A stretch of 64,000 nucleotides of DNA from an uncultured Poribacteria bacterium. GTDB taxonomy: Bacteria; Poribacteria; WGA-4E; WGA-3G. The stretch is taken from assembly GCA_958295855.1 (NCBI GenBank), contig OY282383.1:4878481-4942480 (forward strand), given 5' to 3'. Below, piece by piece: positions 19,801-28,300 of this stretch (position 1 is its first letter; the number at the start of each line of letters is the position of its first letter). The notes under the pieces are model-generated. The model was not told where the DNA came from, made no database searches, and saw only the letters and a list, made by a program, of their open reading frames with translations. Made by a program: the position numbers and the translations under genes.

Positions 19801-21174
19801 GTAATAAGCCGTTAGCACAACCAGTTCATCGCGTAGCTTCGGATCTCCGCCCTCTAAAAAGCCGCGTATATTCTGCCCGACCCCGCGTTCCCATGTCATT
19901 TTACCCCTGACACGTACGTTGACGCTATTTCCCCCTTCAGTAGGCGCGGTCTCCGGCAGATCGGAAAAGGCGGTATCTGTCTGCTGTTCCAATAGTGTCA
20001 TCAAAACGGCTGCATCTGCTTTTGATATCCAAAAGCGCGGAATATTCGCTGGTACTGTGCCAAACTTGTTCTCCGCTTCACCCCGAATTGTTGTCTCTGG
20101 TTCAATAAAAATTACAGCAGTGCCGCCAAGCATTGCTGCATTAATGTAGCGCGTGCTGGAATTAAAATCGAGGAGTACTATCGCGCCTTTGGGGATGAAG
20201 ATGTGCGCTTCACTTGCCGCCACAAATTCGCCGGATTCATCAACTTGTTCATCGTTGTTATTATCGATGCCATCCGTTGCATCGCCTGGGACTTCGTCTG
20301 TCCAGCCGTCTGCGTCGTTGTCAATACCGTCTGTTGCCCATCCATGAATCTCCGATAAAAGCGGGATCTCACCATATTCGTCAACGGTGCCATCTTCGTC
20401 GTTGTCAATGCCATCCGAAGCCTTCTGGAGGTGTTCGTTGAGCACGTCGTCTGTGATGCTGGCTTCGGTGACCCGGTAGCGCCGGGCGAGCGAGGTAAGC
20501 GTATCTCCCCTTTGGAGTTTATGCCAAAATCCCCCGATATTCGTCCCGTTGAAATCCGCGAGTTCTGCGTCCCCTCCGTAAAGCAGCGGTCCCGACAAGC
20601 CGCCTGTTGGAATAAAGACAGTGCTACCTTCCACAACCGGTGTCGCCAAGAATTTGTTGCGTTCATCGGCGAGAATAGTGTCACCCGGGACCTGATAGGT
20701 TTTCGCAATCTGTTCAAGGGTTTCACCTGCCAATACTGTGTGCTTAATCGCGTCTGCCAAAAGTGGGGTTCGCACGAGATTGGGCCAGAAAGGTGTCAGT
20801 TTAAATGTATGAATGACATTTCCTTCCGGCGAAAGCACCTCGATAACGCTATCCCCGTGGTCGATGGGCACTGTCACAGAAAACTCACGGCTCTCCACGT
20901 TTTGCAAGCCGATGTCGACAAACCGGTCAAATATATACTTACTCCCACTTGCTGCTTGGGGGTAGCCTGTAACCCGGCTATCAAGACTTGACAGTCGTGC
21001 GATTGTCTTCCGGATGTTACCCATAGACAGGTCATCGCGGATCTGGATTGCGGCAGTTTTCATGCCTGCTGTCCTTGTTTGTGCGAATGCCTGCTTGCAA
21101 AGCGTGCCTACAAACGAAACACAGCCCAAAAACATCAAGACATTTATTAGTACACAGATACGAATTCTCATCAT
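13846..21174 (-). CDS. Giant exported LysM / degenerate M28 peptidase / FtsX-type ABC permease fusion
   Basis: About 2,442 residues from the ATG at 21174, which has GGGAG six bases upstream (an earlier in-frame ATG at 21210 lacks one). Numbering from 21210: signal peptide to about 44 (cut after AFA); LysM 1 about 157-203; LysM 2 starting near 230 but interrupted by three DGIDND-type, calcium-loop-like repeats (266-326); an M28-aminopeptidase-like domain near 460-530. Its metal residues are altered: AYYDS for AHYDS, GADP for GADD, and DAHFQG for the EE pair, so it is probably inactive. A very long helical, coiled-coil-rich region follows, then three membrane spans near 1760-1860 and a MacB/FtsX permease with NTMLGAVYERVREI and four spans near the C-terminus. 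Probable ABC-driven cell-envelope machine; partner ATPase likely the gene at 3910. Confidence 0.85.
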   Translation of the reverse strand: MMRIRICVLINVLMFLGCVSFVGTLCKQAFAQTRTAGMKTAAIQIRDDLSMGNIRKTIARLSSLDSRVTGYPQAASGSKYIFDRFVDIGLQNVESREFSVTVPIDHGDSVIEVLSPEGNVIHTFKLTPFWPNLVRTPLLADAIKHTVLAGETLEQIAKTYQVPGDTILADERNKFLATPVVEGSTVFIPTGGLSGPLLYGGDAELADFNGTNIGGFWHKLQRGDTLTSLARRYRVTEASITDDVLNEHLQKASDGIDNDEDGTVDEYGEIPLLSEIHGWATDGIDNDADGWTDEVPGDATDGIDNNNDEQVDESGEFVAASEAHIFIPKGAIVLLDFNSSTRYINAAMLGGTAVIFIEPETTIRGEAENKFGTVPANIPRFWISKADAAVLMTLLEQQTDTAFSDLPETAPTEGGNSVNVRVRGKMTWERGVGQNIRGFLEGGDPKLRDELVVLTAYYDSMSVVPAIAPGADPTCGIAALIELARLFSQPEYRPGRSVLFVAVDAHFQGLTGMRAFMEGIGQDIVGSATDSPGTPTMHGLRRGLSTDIMEFEELGRRLLLSIDRSVLVDLPADFFYGIHTVKSDLESLATTLDGLAETRSQIDSLNNEQRDFSERQKKQADRNRKREKQGFTGEEKSRLLANLARSKKESLQTTHFLRDIVQRLAAVRAVALDTSRAAQRDLIEKHALPIARLDTWAVDKLVRTLAPDAPKGEKTKQYGTHPSTAYLLPVKRGLNWEIPIPEDLPETLRADIEMLNATLANWEMSDSRKFALMWTPEKIMDRHLDLHGLNRAKAARKILESATDSREVAIQQETRLLEKVLRQIRDSRPIESEIKKSIRNLKERPIEQDTDTLIYGGKYLSEAALERLNSINTQLRQRLTESEDTTDSAILIADLLKDKQSIFEIGLRNARLERTRIQNLLAKHTTLGREYLEEERLILKNYLSNDEVEQARELRSLIAAHITETEISLVVTRRAKTDLVALDNLFERLPSLETDLDEETKGLLRDNMLTLRNARFRNIQNRIEKMMRIDADEYNRKLAQIEAAVALQDLFNRYYTSLYISIDLSSQSNQFGVFNKGWFYDQQPEFVLRREFASIGNKLAGYAADADFGVRVRKLWQWTDDQIRQAVMARQWTVANGISDKAALEGKTLETLLSSHYNKLTGLSGVSRLMKMQFEQWRNRGEPSEDMLKDMDYIRKEVERFIRNDVRTAKKNRKNNIRTREQLDAMLRLRHEDPDTFSDEEIEDIKTLISIAGLGGESNFVNAISASGGKTWKTYIPGKIAFDSEVATLVGKTGIAFATIEDARVLTDTPLDRIERVDLRHGGNLHQQAQTLASLLIQALRDPEMPTAARVGNFYCNLFGDVVEFDARESALPNKPVPYPILTLRRKHKTMMGVRGDLFVMGDNKGNFEVAGLAMEGRATRRLQGAQEVEAYILDPDSGDIVYAPDLGDYGAKLLPNKIPINTRRRGCRVVTFPCVSTTIYDLVDQRYLRTLRELEVYNALTDSPPEKFGMSKPWQQEGVSAAEPLALVYSEPQTRIKVGMAYGQIGKRLLLIKATKSGMKNPTLYTGEGFVVRENGQIRLTPYVVVRDMWWLDENRSRLYKRFGISSDRLDKLHQFANEYLARAETELFRRDYQQALKLARAAWGYESRAYPDVKQTGNDVVNGVMFYLALLMPFAYFMERLLFGFPNIHKQILGSFAIFLLVFFFLSQVHPAFQITTTPVIILISFVVLALTVIVISIIVRKFEEQLEKIRQEGSKVYKADVGRLSASAAAFSLGISNMRKRKGRTILTCCTLVILTFTVISFTSVRTFMHPNRTSLPQVTPRYTGLLIRDQYWRPLEEPVLTSVLNDMQKTQITLTALERLLERKNEMLVKQGQPPINTSEAIATLEQGGFIEQVDTLDVVTVRNAVAPRAWYQSSGTGDQSFVQLTRTSNALDTSPPTHPLTGEPLTFAANMLVGMNEVEPAVSGINRYLQYGKWFNPADSENWPTEWPYCIVLPKGMAELLKITESDMGKATVSVYGADFTVVGVLGIGFKDLTDNDGEELTPVDYQLMQQQRSRGATGDETLEGELQKYLHLTPDSVAILPYQVVMNQGGTLRSVAVNMAPQATDPKLLGAIDKLDLIMAPLMNRIALDFFVGRDKDTYLYSSIGMTSFSGMGNLFVPILIAALIVLNTMLGAVYERVREISIYSSVGLAPVHIAFLFLAEACVYAIVGAVLGYLMGQAIATTLVHFGWLAGLTLNYSSMSTVVATIIVMVVVLLSTMYPAIKASRMAVPDIERKWKLPEPEGDVWHFNLPFTVLSEEALGLNVFMRDYFEAHADESASDFYTDQVAFSEAEEDSYQIGMMVWLAPYDLGVSQSIQFVTSPVGGEEEDLYKITLDVHRESGEIASWKRVNRRFLNLLRKQLLIWRTFSVDIRAEFHERGRTEGTDTPMDAVLTPAD

Positions 21175-21492
21175 TAAAATCTCCCACTTTTTTCTGGTGT
21201 TATACCACATTAACCGCGAATGGTTAAAATCACAAGAATCCCAATCGTTTTTTCACTTTGGGTGCGGATGGGTGTGCGGCCGGTTCGAGTCCGGGTGCTG
21301 CCCTTACAAATTAAATGAATGTGGTGTTATTTATTCCGGAGGATTCTGTTTCTCCAAAGGTTTTTATAGGGGCGGTTAATGTCAATCACATGCGAATGGG
21401 TCTATTCCCGGACTCAATTCGGTGCGAGAAAAAAGTGCTGCCGCCCGCTGTTGCTATTCATTAGGCATCTTTTATACACATAATATACCTAT

Positions 21493-21520
21493 ATTATACC
21501 ACTATCCCAATTTTTTTCAA
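21493..21520 (-). promoter_or_regulatory. Candidate promoter of the giant permease operon
   Basis: Minus-strand TTGAAA (21520-21515), 16-base spacer, perfect TATAAT (21498-21493). It would give a leader of about 300 bases before the start at 21174. The remaining part of the 21211-21721 gap shows no gene. Confidence 0.5.
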
Positions 21521-21527
21521 ATTAAAC

Positions 21528-21556
21528 TTGCATTTAAAGTTTTTTTAGGTTAAAAT
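21528..21556 (+). promoter_or_regulatory. Candidate promoter of the XRE-ImmA pair
   Basis: TTGCAT (21528-21533), 17-base spacer, TAAAAT (21551-21556) on the plus strand, only 8 bases from the divergent promoter for the giant gene. The leader to the XRE start is about 160 bases. An autoregulatory operator would be expected here but no convincing dyad was found. Confidence 0.45.
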
Positions 21557-21721
21557 ATATTTCACGTTCTTATGGTTCATTGCACCCTGTGATGCGCTGT
21601 GGAACCTTAACGCTTCGGGTATTACCGTAGGTGCGCTGCTTAAATGCCGCCGTTGCGCGGGTAGTGCAAATATTCTGCGGCCTGGCAACAAAGCCTGCCC
21701 GTCTGATGAAAGGAGTCAAAC

Positions 21722-22075
21722 ATGGAGAAAGATAAAGTCGTTTCCCGTATAAAACAGCGTCGGCGCGAATTAAAAATGACGCAGACAGAACTTGCGAAAG
21801 TTGCGAATCTAACGCCTGCTGCGATTTCGCAGTTTGAATCAGGTACACGCAAACCCTCGTTTAATACGCTCTCTAGTCTCTCTGATGCTTTAAGGGTGAC
21901 TACCGATTACCTCCTCGGGAAAGAAGAAAGACGCTACGATGATCTCTTAGCCGACCCGAAGGTTAGCATCATGTTCCGAGGGATGATGGAGTTTACCGAG
22001 AAAGACAAGGACACCTTGTATGAGTTCTATGAATTTCTCAAAACGAAAGCGACATCCGAGACAGAACCAAGTTGA
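21722..22075 (+). CDS. XRE-family helix-turn-helix regulator
   Basis: 117 residues. The N-terminal HTH_3 domain runs from about 7 to 62 with MTQTELAKVANLTPAAISQFE as the recognition element and the typical TDYLLG end; the C-terminal half is an acidic helical tail. AAAGGAG lies seven bases before the ATG. The gene overlaps the start of an ImmA-like protease gene, the arrangement of ImmR/ImmA and similar repressor/protease switches, in which the protease removes the repressor upon a signal. It probably represses its own promoter (inference). Confidence 0.92.
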   Translation: MEKDKVVSRIKQRRRELKMTQTELAKVANLTPAAISQFESGTRKPSFNTLSSLSDALRVTTDYLLGKEERRYDDLLADPKVSIMFRGMMEFTEKDKDTLYEFYEFLKTKATSETEPS

Positions 22076-23024
22076 GCGAGTTGCAATACCTGACTGTGGG
22101 AAAACTGGCACCCGGCTTCGAGCGGAAACCAGTCTGAATTCCGCTTACACCTCTGGTGCCTCTGTCCCTGCTCGGGCTGCATGGCAGCTGTTGCGCCACC
22201 TAAACATCCAAGCCCTGCCGATTGACCCGGGCGAGATTGCCGCCCAACTCGGTATTCCGCTGTGGGAACGTGAATTCGGAGGCGGCTATGATGGATGTCT
22301 TATGCGGGTGGGCACCGCGTGGGGCATCCTGCTCAACAGTGCAATCCAGTCTGATGCCCGGAAAAACTTTACCATTGCGCATGAACTTGGACATTACCAC
22401 CTGGAACGTGACACTGCACAATCGTGTTCGTTAGCGGAGTCTCCCCATCAAGGTGTATATCGCTATCATGAACAGCGCGCGAACCAATTCGCAGCCGAGT
22501 TGTTGATGCCAACCCCTATCTTCGTGGCAGATGCTTCTGCACTCCCCGTAGTTGGGCTGCCAGCCATCGTGCAACTTGCAGACCGGTACGGGACATCGCT
22601 TACGAGTACCGGACTGCATTACACGCGGTTGAGTGACTTTAATTGTGCAATCGTCTTTTCGGAGAATCGGCACATCAAGTATTTCGCGTATTCCTCGCAG
22701 TTTCGCGAACATAGCGACTGCTATCTCGTCAAAGGGCAGTTGCTCCATCCGGGCTCTTATGCTTTTCGGTTATCTAGCGCGAAAGCCGCCTCTGGCCGCG
22801 AGGCAATTGATACACTTGAGGGTGAAGTGCCTTTGCAGGCTTGGTGTCAGGTTACACCTATGGACTATCAACAGGAGCTGCCTATGCTGAAACGTCTCAA
22901 GCCTGAGCAACCGTTGTGTTCTGCCCCTACGAGCTCTCTCTCTCAAAATTATCACCTGTATGAGCATTCAATTCGTCTATCTCGGACGAACCAGATCGTC
23001 TCCTTTCTTCAAATCCCAAGTTAA
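22020..23024 (+). CDS. ImmA/IrrE-family metallopeptidase
   Basis: 334 residues if started at the ATG at 22020; the next ATG at 22029 is equally possible. The zinc site is HELGH (His121, Glu122, His125), with the downstream ANQFAAELLMP segment giving the third ligand, as in ImmA/IrrE proteases (COG2856). The C-terminal 150 residues are less conserved and may sense the signal. The start overlaps the XRE gene by about 56 bases in another frame, so the two are coupled. Its stop overlaps the stop of the convergent dehydrogenase gene by 4 bases. Likely target is the XRE protein; whether the pair controls a mobile element or defence genes cannot be told. Confidence 0.9.
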   Translation: MSSMNFSKRKRHPRQNQVERVAIPDCGKTGTRLRAETSLNSAYTSGASVPARAAWQLLRHLNIQALPIDPGEIAAQLGIPLWEREFGGGYDGCLMRVGTAWGILLNSAIQSDARKNFTIAHELGHYHLERDTAQSCSLAESPHQGVYRYHEQRANQFAAELLMPTPIFVADASALPVVGLPAIVQLADRYGTSLTSTGLHYTRLSDFNCAIVFSENRHIKYFAYSSQFREHSDCYLVKGQLLHPGSYAFRLSSAKAASGREAIDTLEGEVPLQAWCQVTPMDYQQELPMLKRLKPEQPLCSAPTSSLSQNYHLYEHSIRLSRTNQIVSFLQIPS

Positions 23025-24079
23025 CTTTTTTCTGTTGCTGGGCATAGGCACACTTTTCCGAAATTTTGGCGGTTTTCCAGCAATGTGTGAGCCTCGCTGG
23101 CGCAACGGAACGGCAACGTGCTGTCGATAATAGGCACCAGCCTCCCTTGCCCGGCGAGGCGGATAAGCGTTCGAAGCTCAGACACTGTGCCGAGCGCAGA
23201 ACCCATCACAGTCAGCTGCTTCTGGTATAACTTCCGGATGTCAATTGTCCCGATGTTGCCTGTTGTGACACCACACGAGACGAGTCGCCCATTTTTGGCA
23301 AGACTCGCGATGCTCTGCTCCCACGTTGCGGCACCAACATGCTCTAGTACAATGTCCACGCCTCGTCCGTCCGTTGCATCAAGCACGGCTTCCGAAAAAT
23401 CTCGGGCCTTGTAGTTAATCGTAACGTCTGCACCCATCTGCCGGGCGCGCTCCAGTTTTTCCTCGCTGCTCGCCGTGGCAAAGACGCGGGCGCCCGCCAA
23501 TTTTGCAATTTGCAACCCCGCGCTCCCCACACCGCCCCCTACACCAAGGATTAGCACATCCTCCCCAGGGCGAAGTTGGGCACGCGTCATCAACATGTGC
23601 CACGCTGTTAAATACGCAATCGGCATGACGGCAGCATGAACAAAAGACAGCGAGAGTGGAATCCGAATAACGTTTTGCGCGGGGGCTTTCACATATTCCG
23701 CATACCCACCATTCGTTTGGAAACCGATGAGTTGTTGCGTGTCGCACAAATTTTCCGCCCCCTGATGACAATCGCTACACACGCCACACGGAATACATGG
23801 CGCAAGCACAACCCGCTCCCCAACAGCGATGTCGTTCACTGCTTCGCCAGTCTCGGCGACTGTCCCCGCGATGTCGGAACCGAGGATATGCGGGGTGTCT
23901 CCTCGGCGGAGTTTTGCCGCTATCTCTGGCCGGTTGCGCCGCGCGTGGATATCCAGATAGTTCACCGCGCATGCCTGAACTTGAATCAGTACCTCGTTAG
24001 CGTCAAGTGTAGGTTTAGGTACGTCTGTATACCGAAGCACCTCCGTTCCACCCTGTTCTGAGAAAACAACTGCTTTCAT
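23021..24079 (-). CDS. Zinc-type medium-chain alcohol dehydrogenase/quinone reductase family protein
   Basis: 352 residues from the ATG at 24079 (MKAVVFSEQGG, the standard start of the family; a GTG 18 bases upstream is possible). The structural-zinc segment CIPCGVCSDCHQG..LC is present, and the NADPH-binding GVGGGVGSAG motif follows at about 170. It is an MDR superfamily oxidoreductase acting on an alcohol, aldehyde or enoyl compound; the substrate cannot be read. The next genes on the strand upstream are PhyH and DUF350, but 43 bases of gap plus a change of theme leave co-transcription open. Confidence 0.88.
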   Translation of the reverse strand: MKAVVFSEQGGTEVLRYTDVPKPTLDANEVLIQVQACAVNYLDIHARRNRPEIAAKLRRGDTPHILGSDIAGTVAETGEAVNDIAVGERVVLAPCIPCGVCSDCHQGAENLCDTQQLIGFQTNGGYAEYVKAPAQNVIRIPLSLSFVHAAVMPIAYLTAWHMLMTRAQLRPGEDVLILGVGGGVGSAGLQIAKLAGARVFATASSEEKLERARQMGADVTINYKARDFSEAVLDATDGRGVDIVLEHVGAATWEQSIASLAKNGRLVSCGVTTGNIGTIDIRKLYQKQLTVMGSALGTVSELRTLIRLAGQGRLVPIIDSTLPFRCASEAHTLLENRQNFGKVCLCPATEKS

Positions 24080-24139
24080 ATTGGTTTTATGAAACACGCC
24101 CTATAACCGCTCCTACCAAGATTGGAGCAACACGGAAAT

Positions 24140-24949
24140 CTAACCGTAAGCACCGTGGTTGAGGAAGCCGAGCAAGCGGCGTAAACGGGGACTTGCATCC
24201 TGATAGACAGAGTCCGGCATCATATAGTTGATAAACGGATAATATTTATGTCCGACAAGGCGGCGCGCATAAGTCACCTGCGTGATATATCGCGTTCGCT
24301 GGCTCCGATTTGGACCGCCGCGATGCCACACCTGATTGTTGAACATAACGACGCTGCCCGCTTTTCCGAGATTATAGCGGATTTTCTCTTCCCACGCTGT
24401 TTCTTCCAACGGCCCCGGTGGCGATGCACCGAAAAGATGCGAACTGGGGATAACTTCTGTGCCGCCGTGTTCGATGTCAGTAACATCGGTGAGGTAGTAA
24501 TTTGCCGTAAACAGCAGCACTGGCAGATGCACGTTTTTCGGCGGCTCGCCATCTGTCACAATGTAGTGCGGTGCATCATCTTGATGCCACGTCGTAATCC
24601 CGCCGCCGGGATAGGTCTGGAACGAATTGTTGTGGATGACATGGCAGTTCCCTGCGACAAGTGCTTCAGCGAAGGTGACAATCGGCTCCAGGTCGAACAA
24701 GCGGCGATTGGCTTGGCTGTGTTCAAACATGCGATGGCTTAAATGCATGTGCGCTGTACCGCTGCCACTGTTTAAGCCGTTCGGGTTGTTTTCCAAAGCC
24801 CATTCTAAATCCTGTCGAAGTTCTGCACATAAATCTGGAGGCAAGACATTTTGCAGAAACAGAAAGCCTTGCCGGTGGAATGTGTCTACCCATTCCTGAA
24901 TTTGTGCATCACTGACAACCTGACCGGCTAAGTAAGGTGTTTGTCCCAT
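24140..24949 (-). CDS. Phytanoyl-CoA dioxygenase (PhyH) family protein
   Basis: 269 residues of a cytoplasmic Fe(II)/2-oxoglutarate dioxygenase. Iron ligands are His122 and Asp124 in TWHQDDAPHY and His209 in QVWHRGG; Arg215 or a neighbour would hold the 2-oxoglutarate. The family hydroxylates diverse small molecules; PhyH genes are strongly expanded in sponge-associated bacteria. GAGGTAG precedes the ATG. It starts 10 bases after the stop of the DUF350 gene and is probably translated from the same mRNA. The substrate is unknown. Confidence 0.92.
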   Translation of the reverse strand: MGQTPYLAGQVVSDAQIQEWVDTFHRQGFLFLQNVLPPDLCAELRQDLEWALENNPNGLNSGSGTAHMHLSHRMFEHSQANRRLFDLEPIVTFAEALVAGNCHVIHNNSFQTYPGGGITTWHQDDAPHYIVTDGEPPKNVHLPVLLFTANYYLTDVTDIEHGGTEVIPSSHLFGASPPGPLEETAWEEKIRYNLGKAGSVVMFNNQVWHRGGPNRSQRTRYITQVTYARRLVGHKYYPFINYMMPDSVYQDASPRLRRLLGFLNHGAYG

Positions 24950-24959
24950 TCTGCTACCT

Positions 24960-25298
24960 CTAACTCATCGCGGCGGCGACGATGATGCCGAGGGAGACGA
25001 GTACACCGGCAACCGCGATGCCCGCAGCGGTGTTGTTCTCTTCAGCAATCTGACGGTTTAGGTCGTACGGTGTCGCCACATCGAAGACTTTGTAGCCTAC
25101 CATCAGAATTATCAACCCAACGATGCTAAACACGACGCCCTCGATGATAAAACCGCCGAGGACTTTGAAGTTTACCATGGGGATTTCCCCCGGTGTGGCC
25201 GCGTCGGATTGTGCATTCGCATTATGTCCAAAAAGCACGAGAGCAACAATTGAAACGATAACCACGCAGAACGTAGTGAATACAATCTTTTTCGCCAT
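24960..25298 (-). CDS. DUF350 membrane protein with signal peptide
   Basis: 112 residues from the ATG at 25298, chosen because AAAGGAGG lies eight bases upstream; a longer in-frame start at 25358 has none. A cleavable signal peptide (MAKKIVFTTFCVVIVSIVALV, cut near NANA) is followed by the DUF350 repeat with two spans, IIEGVVFSIVGLIILMVGYKVFD and the IAVAGVLVSLGIIVAAAMS end. Usual DUF350 proteins contain two such units; this has one, so it may work as an oligomer. It is placed directly before PhyH. Confidence 0.85.
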   Translation of the reverse strand: MAKKIVFTTFCVVIVSIVALVLFGHNANAQSDAATPGEIPMVNFKVLGGFIIEGVVFSIVGLIILMVGYKVFDVATPYDLNRQIAEENNTAAGIAVAGVLVSLGIIVAAAMS

Positions 25299-25366
25299 TT
25301 TCAGTTCCTCCTTTAATTTTAGAAAACCGCGGTCTTTAACCACGCCTACAAAAAGCACATTTTGCT

Positions 25367-28300
25367 CTAACTTAATTCAAACTGCACATCCACAGCGGGG
25401 TGCAGGTATTTTATCAATATAGCGTCCTTAGCTTCAAGATAGCGCCAGCCGGACTCGACTTCTTCAAGCGTTTGCACAGCAGGAATCTCGATTTCTATAT
25501 ATTTGTTTGCCCGGCCTGCGTTTTCTGCATCTTTCTCGGTAGTTTGTGTGTCATCAGCGGCGGATGCCAAAAAGCTTCGCGCGCGAATTTGCTGTGGTGT
25601 TTGTCCATGGCCGACAATGAGGGCATAGCTCGTTTCGCTTTCGGCGTAACTGAGCCTCCAGGTGAGCCGGCCGGACTGGGCTAGGGTGAATGCTTCTACC
25701 TTTGCTCCGGTGCTGAGATGTATGCTGTCGGCGATAGCGGTTTTAATCCCGGGGTCTAGCCCGCGGAGCGTATAGAAATTCACCATAATATCTTCAGGGT
25801 TAAGGTGCGGCCCTCTGCCTTCAGTACAGAAGCCGTAGAATCCGTCTGGATAGGTGCCTTTGAGTTCGCCATCTTGCCACTGTTGGTACATTGCACTGAC
25901 GGTGATTCCTTCAGCAATTTGGTGCCACCGTTCATTTTGGGTGTGGTTATTCAGGTGTTGTAGGTAATAAGCGAAGACCAATCCGTTCCACTGCACAGGT
26001 ACGCCGAACCAAGGGTGCGTATAGAACGTGGTGCCGAAAACAGGAATTGAGGCGAATTGCATGCCGGGCCGGTCGGGCAGGTGCCAATGGTAGAGGAACG
26101 GCAACCCGGTCTTTGCCCAGTACTCTGCTTGCTTGAGATGTGCTTTGTCGCCTGTGAGTTCGTAAGCTTCAACATAAGCACCGATTGCATGCGCAGCGGC
26201 GAGAATATCGGGCTGGTACATTGGGCATTCCCACATTTGTGCGCCGCGTGGCACGGAGAATTGCTTCATGAATGCAAGTGCCTTGAGCCCAGCTTCGAGC
26301 GAGGTTTTATTGGCTGTGATTCGTGCGTGTGTAAGGAGCAGACGTGCAGCTTCTGCACATGTGCCTAGTACTGCCTCCCCGGGTTGTCCAAGGGGTGCGG
26401 TTTTCTTGCTTGTCGGTTGCCATCTCCAACTGTTATCGGGTGTTTGCGCGGCGATGAGTTGTTGCGTTTCTTCTTCCATGTAAGCTAATGCTGCATCTAT
26501 GTGCCCAACGTAGAAAGGGAATGCCCACCGCAAAATGTGGCACGAACCACGTGCGGCCAAGCCGCCTGTGCCGCTGTCAGCGATGGTGTTTCTGGCGATT
26601 TCCTCAACCCGTTTCTTAACGCTTTCATCTTTTGTAGCGAGGTAATCGTACCAGAGCAGGGTTCCGAATCCGGGTTCATTGTTAGGCTTCCAATCCACAC
26701 AGTGGCGGGATTTCCGTGAGTTTTCATCCCAGGTGGTGTGCATAAACCCGTGCCGCGAAAGCAGGAGTTCTGCTTCATCATCGCGGGGTGGTTGGAGTGG
26801 TTCAGGCGTGCCGTAGGCATCAGTCCAATGGGCTAAGGCATCTAAAATGGAGGCGTTTCCATCAACGATAAGTTCGGTTTTGATTGAGACTGCATGCGCG
26901 GGTGTCAGTGGATATGGGGTAGAAGCCTCGTGCTGATTTTCATCAACCCACTCTGGCACACTAGGAAGGAACACGCCCATTAAATGGTTTTTCTGATGTT
27001 GGTGCCAATTGGGCGAAGCAAATATAGCGGAGAGCATCGTACTGTTTTTTGCCTGCGCTTCGTTGAGAGGTTGTTGGGAGATTCTGTTCGGCTGCGTACT
27101 TTCATCAGGGGCTTCTTGCCTGGGGCGGCTATGCTCCCAGTTGTCGAGAGGATTCCAGATAATACCGACGACTGTTTTCTGTATCTCTACTGCCATGATG
27201 GGTACGGTAATCTTATAGGGATGCGGAACCAAGCGGTTGTTGAGTGGCGGTGCCGCGTCGCGCGGGTTTGAGGAACGTTCGTCATCCTCTAAAAATTCCA
27301 GCCCAGGGAATAGTGCTGCCTTTTTCTTTTCTCGATTGCGGCCTTGCCCCGCATAAAGCATCGGGCCGTGGAATGCAAGGAGCTCCCTTTTTCCATCAGT
27401 CTCCATAAGATGTTCCGTTTTCACCCGGGTTGCACTTTCAGAAAGCGTCCACTGCATCTTGTAGTGCCACGTTACACCATCGGCATCGGTGTGTTTGCCG
27501 TTCATAATAACAATGGACTCACCATAGTTGTTTCCTGCTAGTTGGTAGTCTGTCGGGGTAAGTCTCGACGTTTGACGGTTCTGCGCGGTGTCCAGGTAGG
27601 TAACCTCGGAGAGCGCGGGGCAGGTTGCTATCTGCTGATAGGTGCCGCCTTTTGCGGCGAAAAGCGCGTAGTATTCAAATCCCGCCACGGTAGGAGTGCT
27701 GTCCGAATCGCGAGTTGTCGAAGCAATCTCATCATCGGTTTCTGATGTAACCTCATTGTTACGGACAAAAACGACGCGGAGGTGCTTATTTCCCATCACG
27801 ACATTGCCATCATACGTGTAGGTATGGAGGGCCTTCACTACTTTGTTATCAAGTTTCGGGAGCACAGGACGCACCTCAACGCGTCCTTGGGTAGTGTAGC
27901 GTTCTTCACCTGCGGACGTTTGACACTTAAGCGAGACAGAAAAATTCACTAAACTCGGATGTGATGCCCGGCGAACCATCCAGAAAACGGAGGTTTCTGC
28001 GCCTGTTTCAAGTTCTTTGATAGTTTGTGTATGCCGCCCACGCCGTAACTTTACGCCGTTGACGACGATTCGTGCGGTGTCCGCCTTGCCGAACGGCGCG
28101 GCGCCTGTATTCCGAACAGTGCATTGCACCTCAAAATCTTCGCCTGAGGCAACGACAGCATCTGTTGTGCCGACACTCACAATTTCTAATTTGGGTTGTG
28201 CGGCGTAAAAAGATAACGCCTGGATTTCGTCATCAAGTTGGGTTCGGATGCTATCAGCAATATGAGATGCGGGGGTTGAAGTTGGCTCGTTAAACGCTAA

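Noticed and set aside
13846..21174. Active M28 aminopeptidase
   Set aside because: The first His, the second Asp and the Glu pair of the metal site are all replaced.
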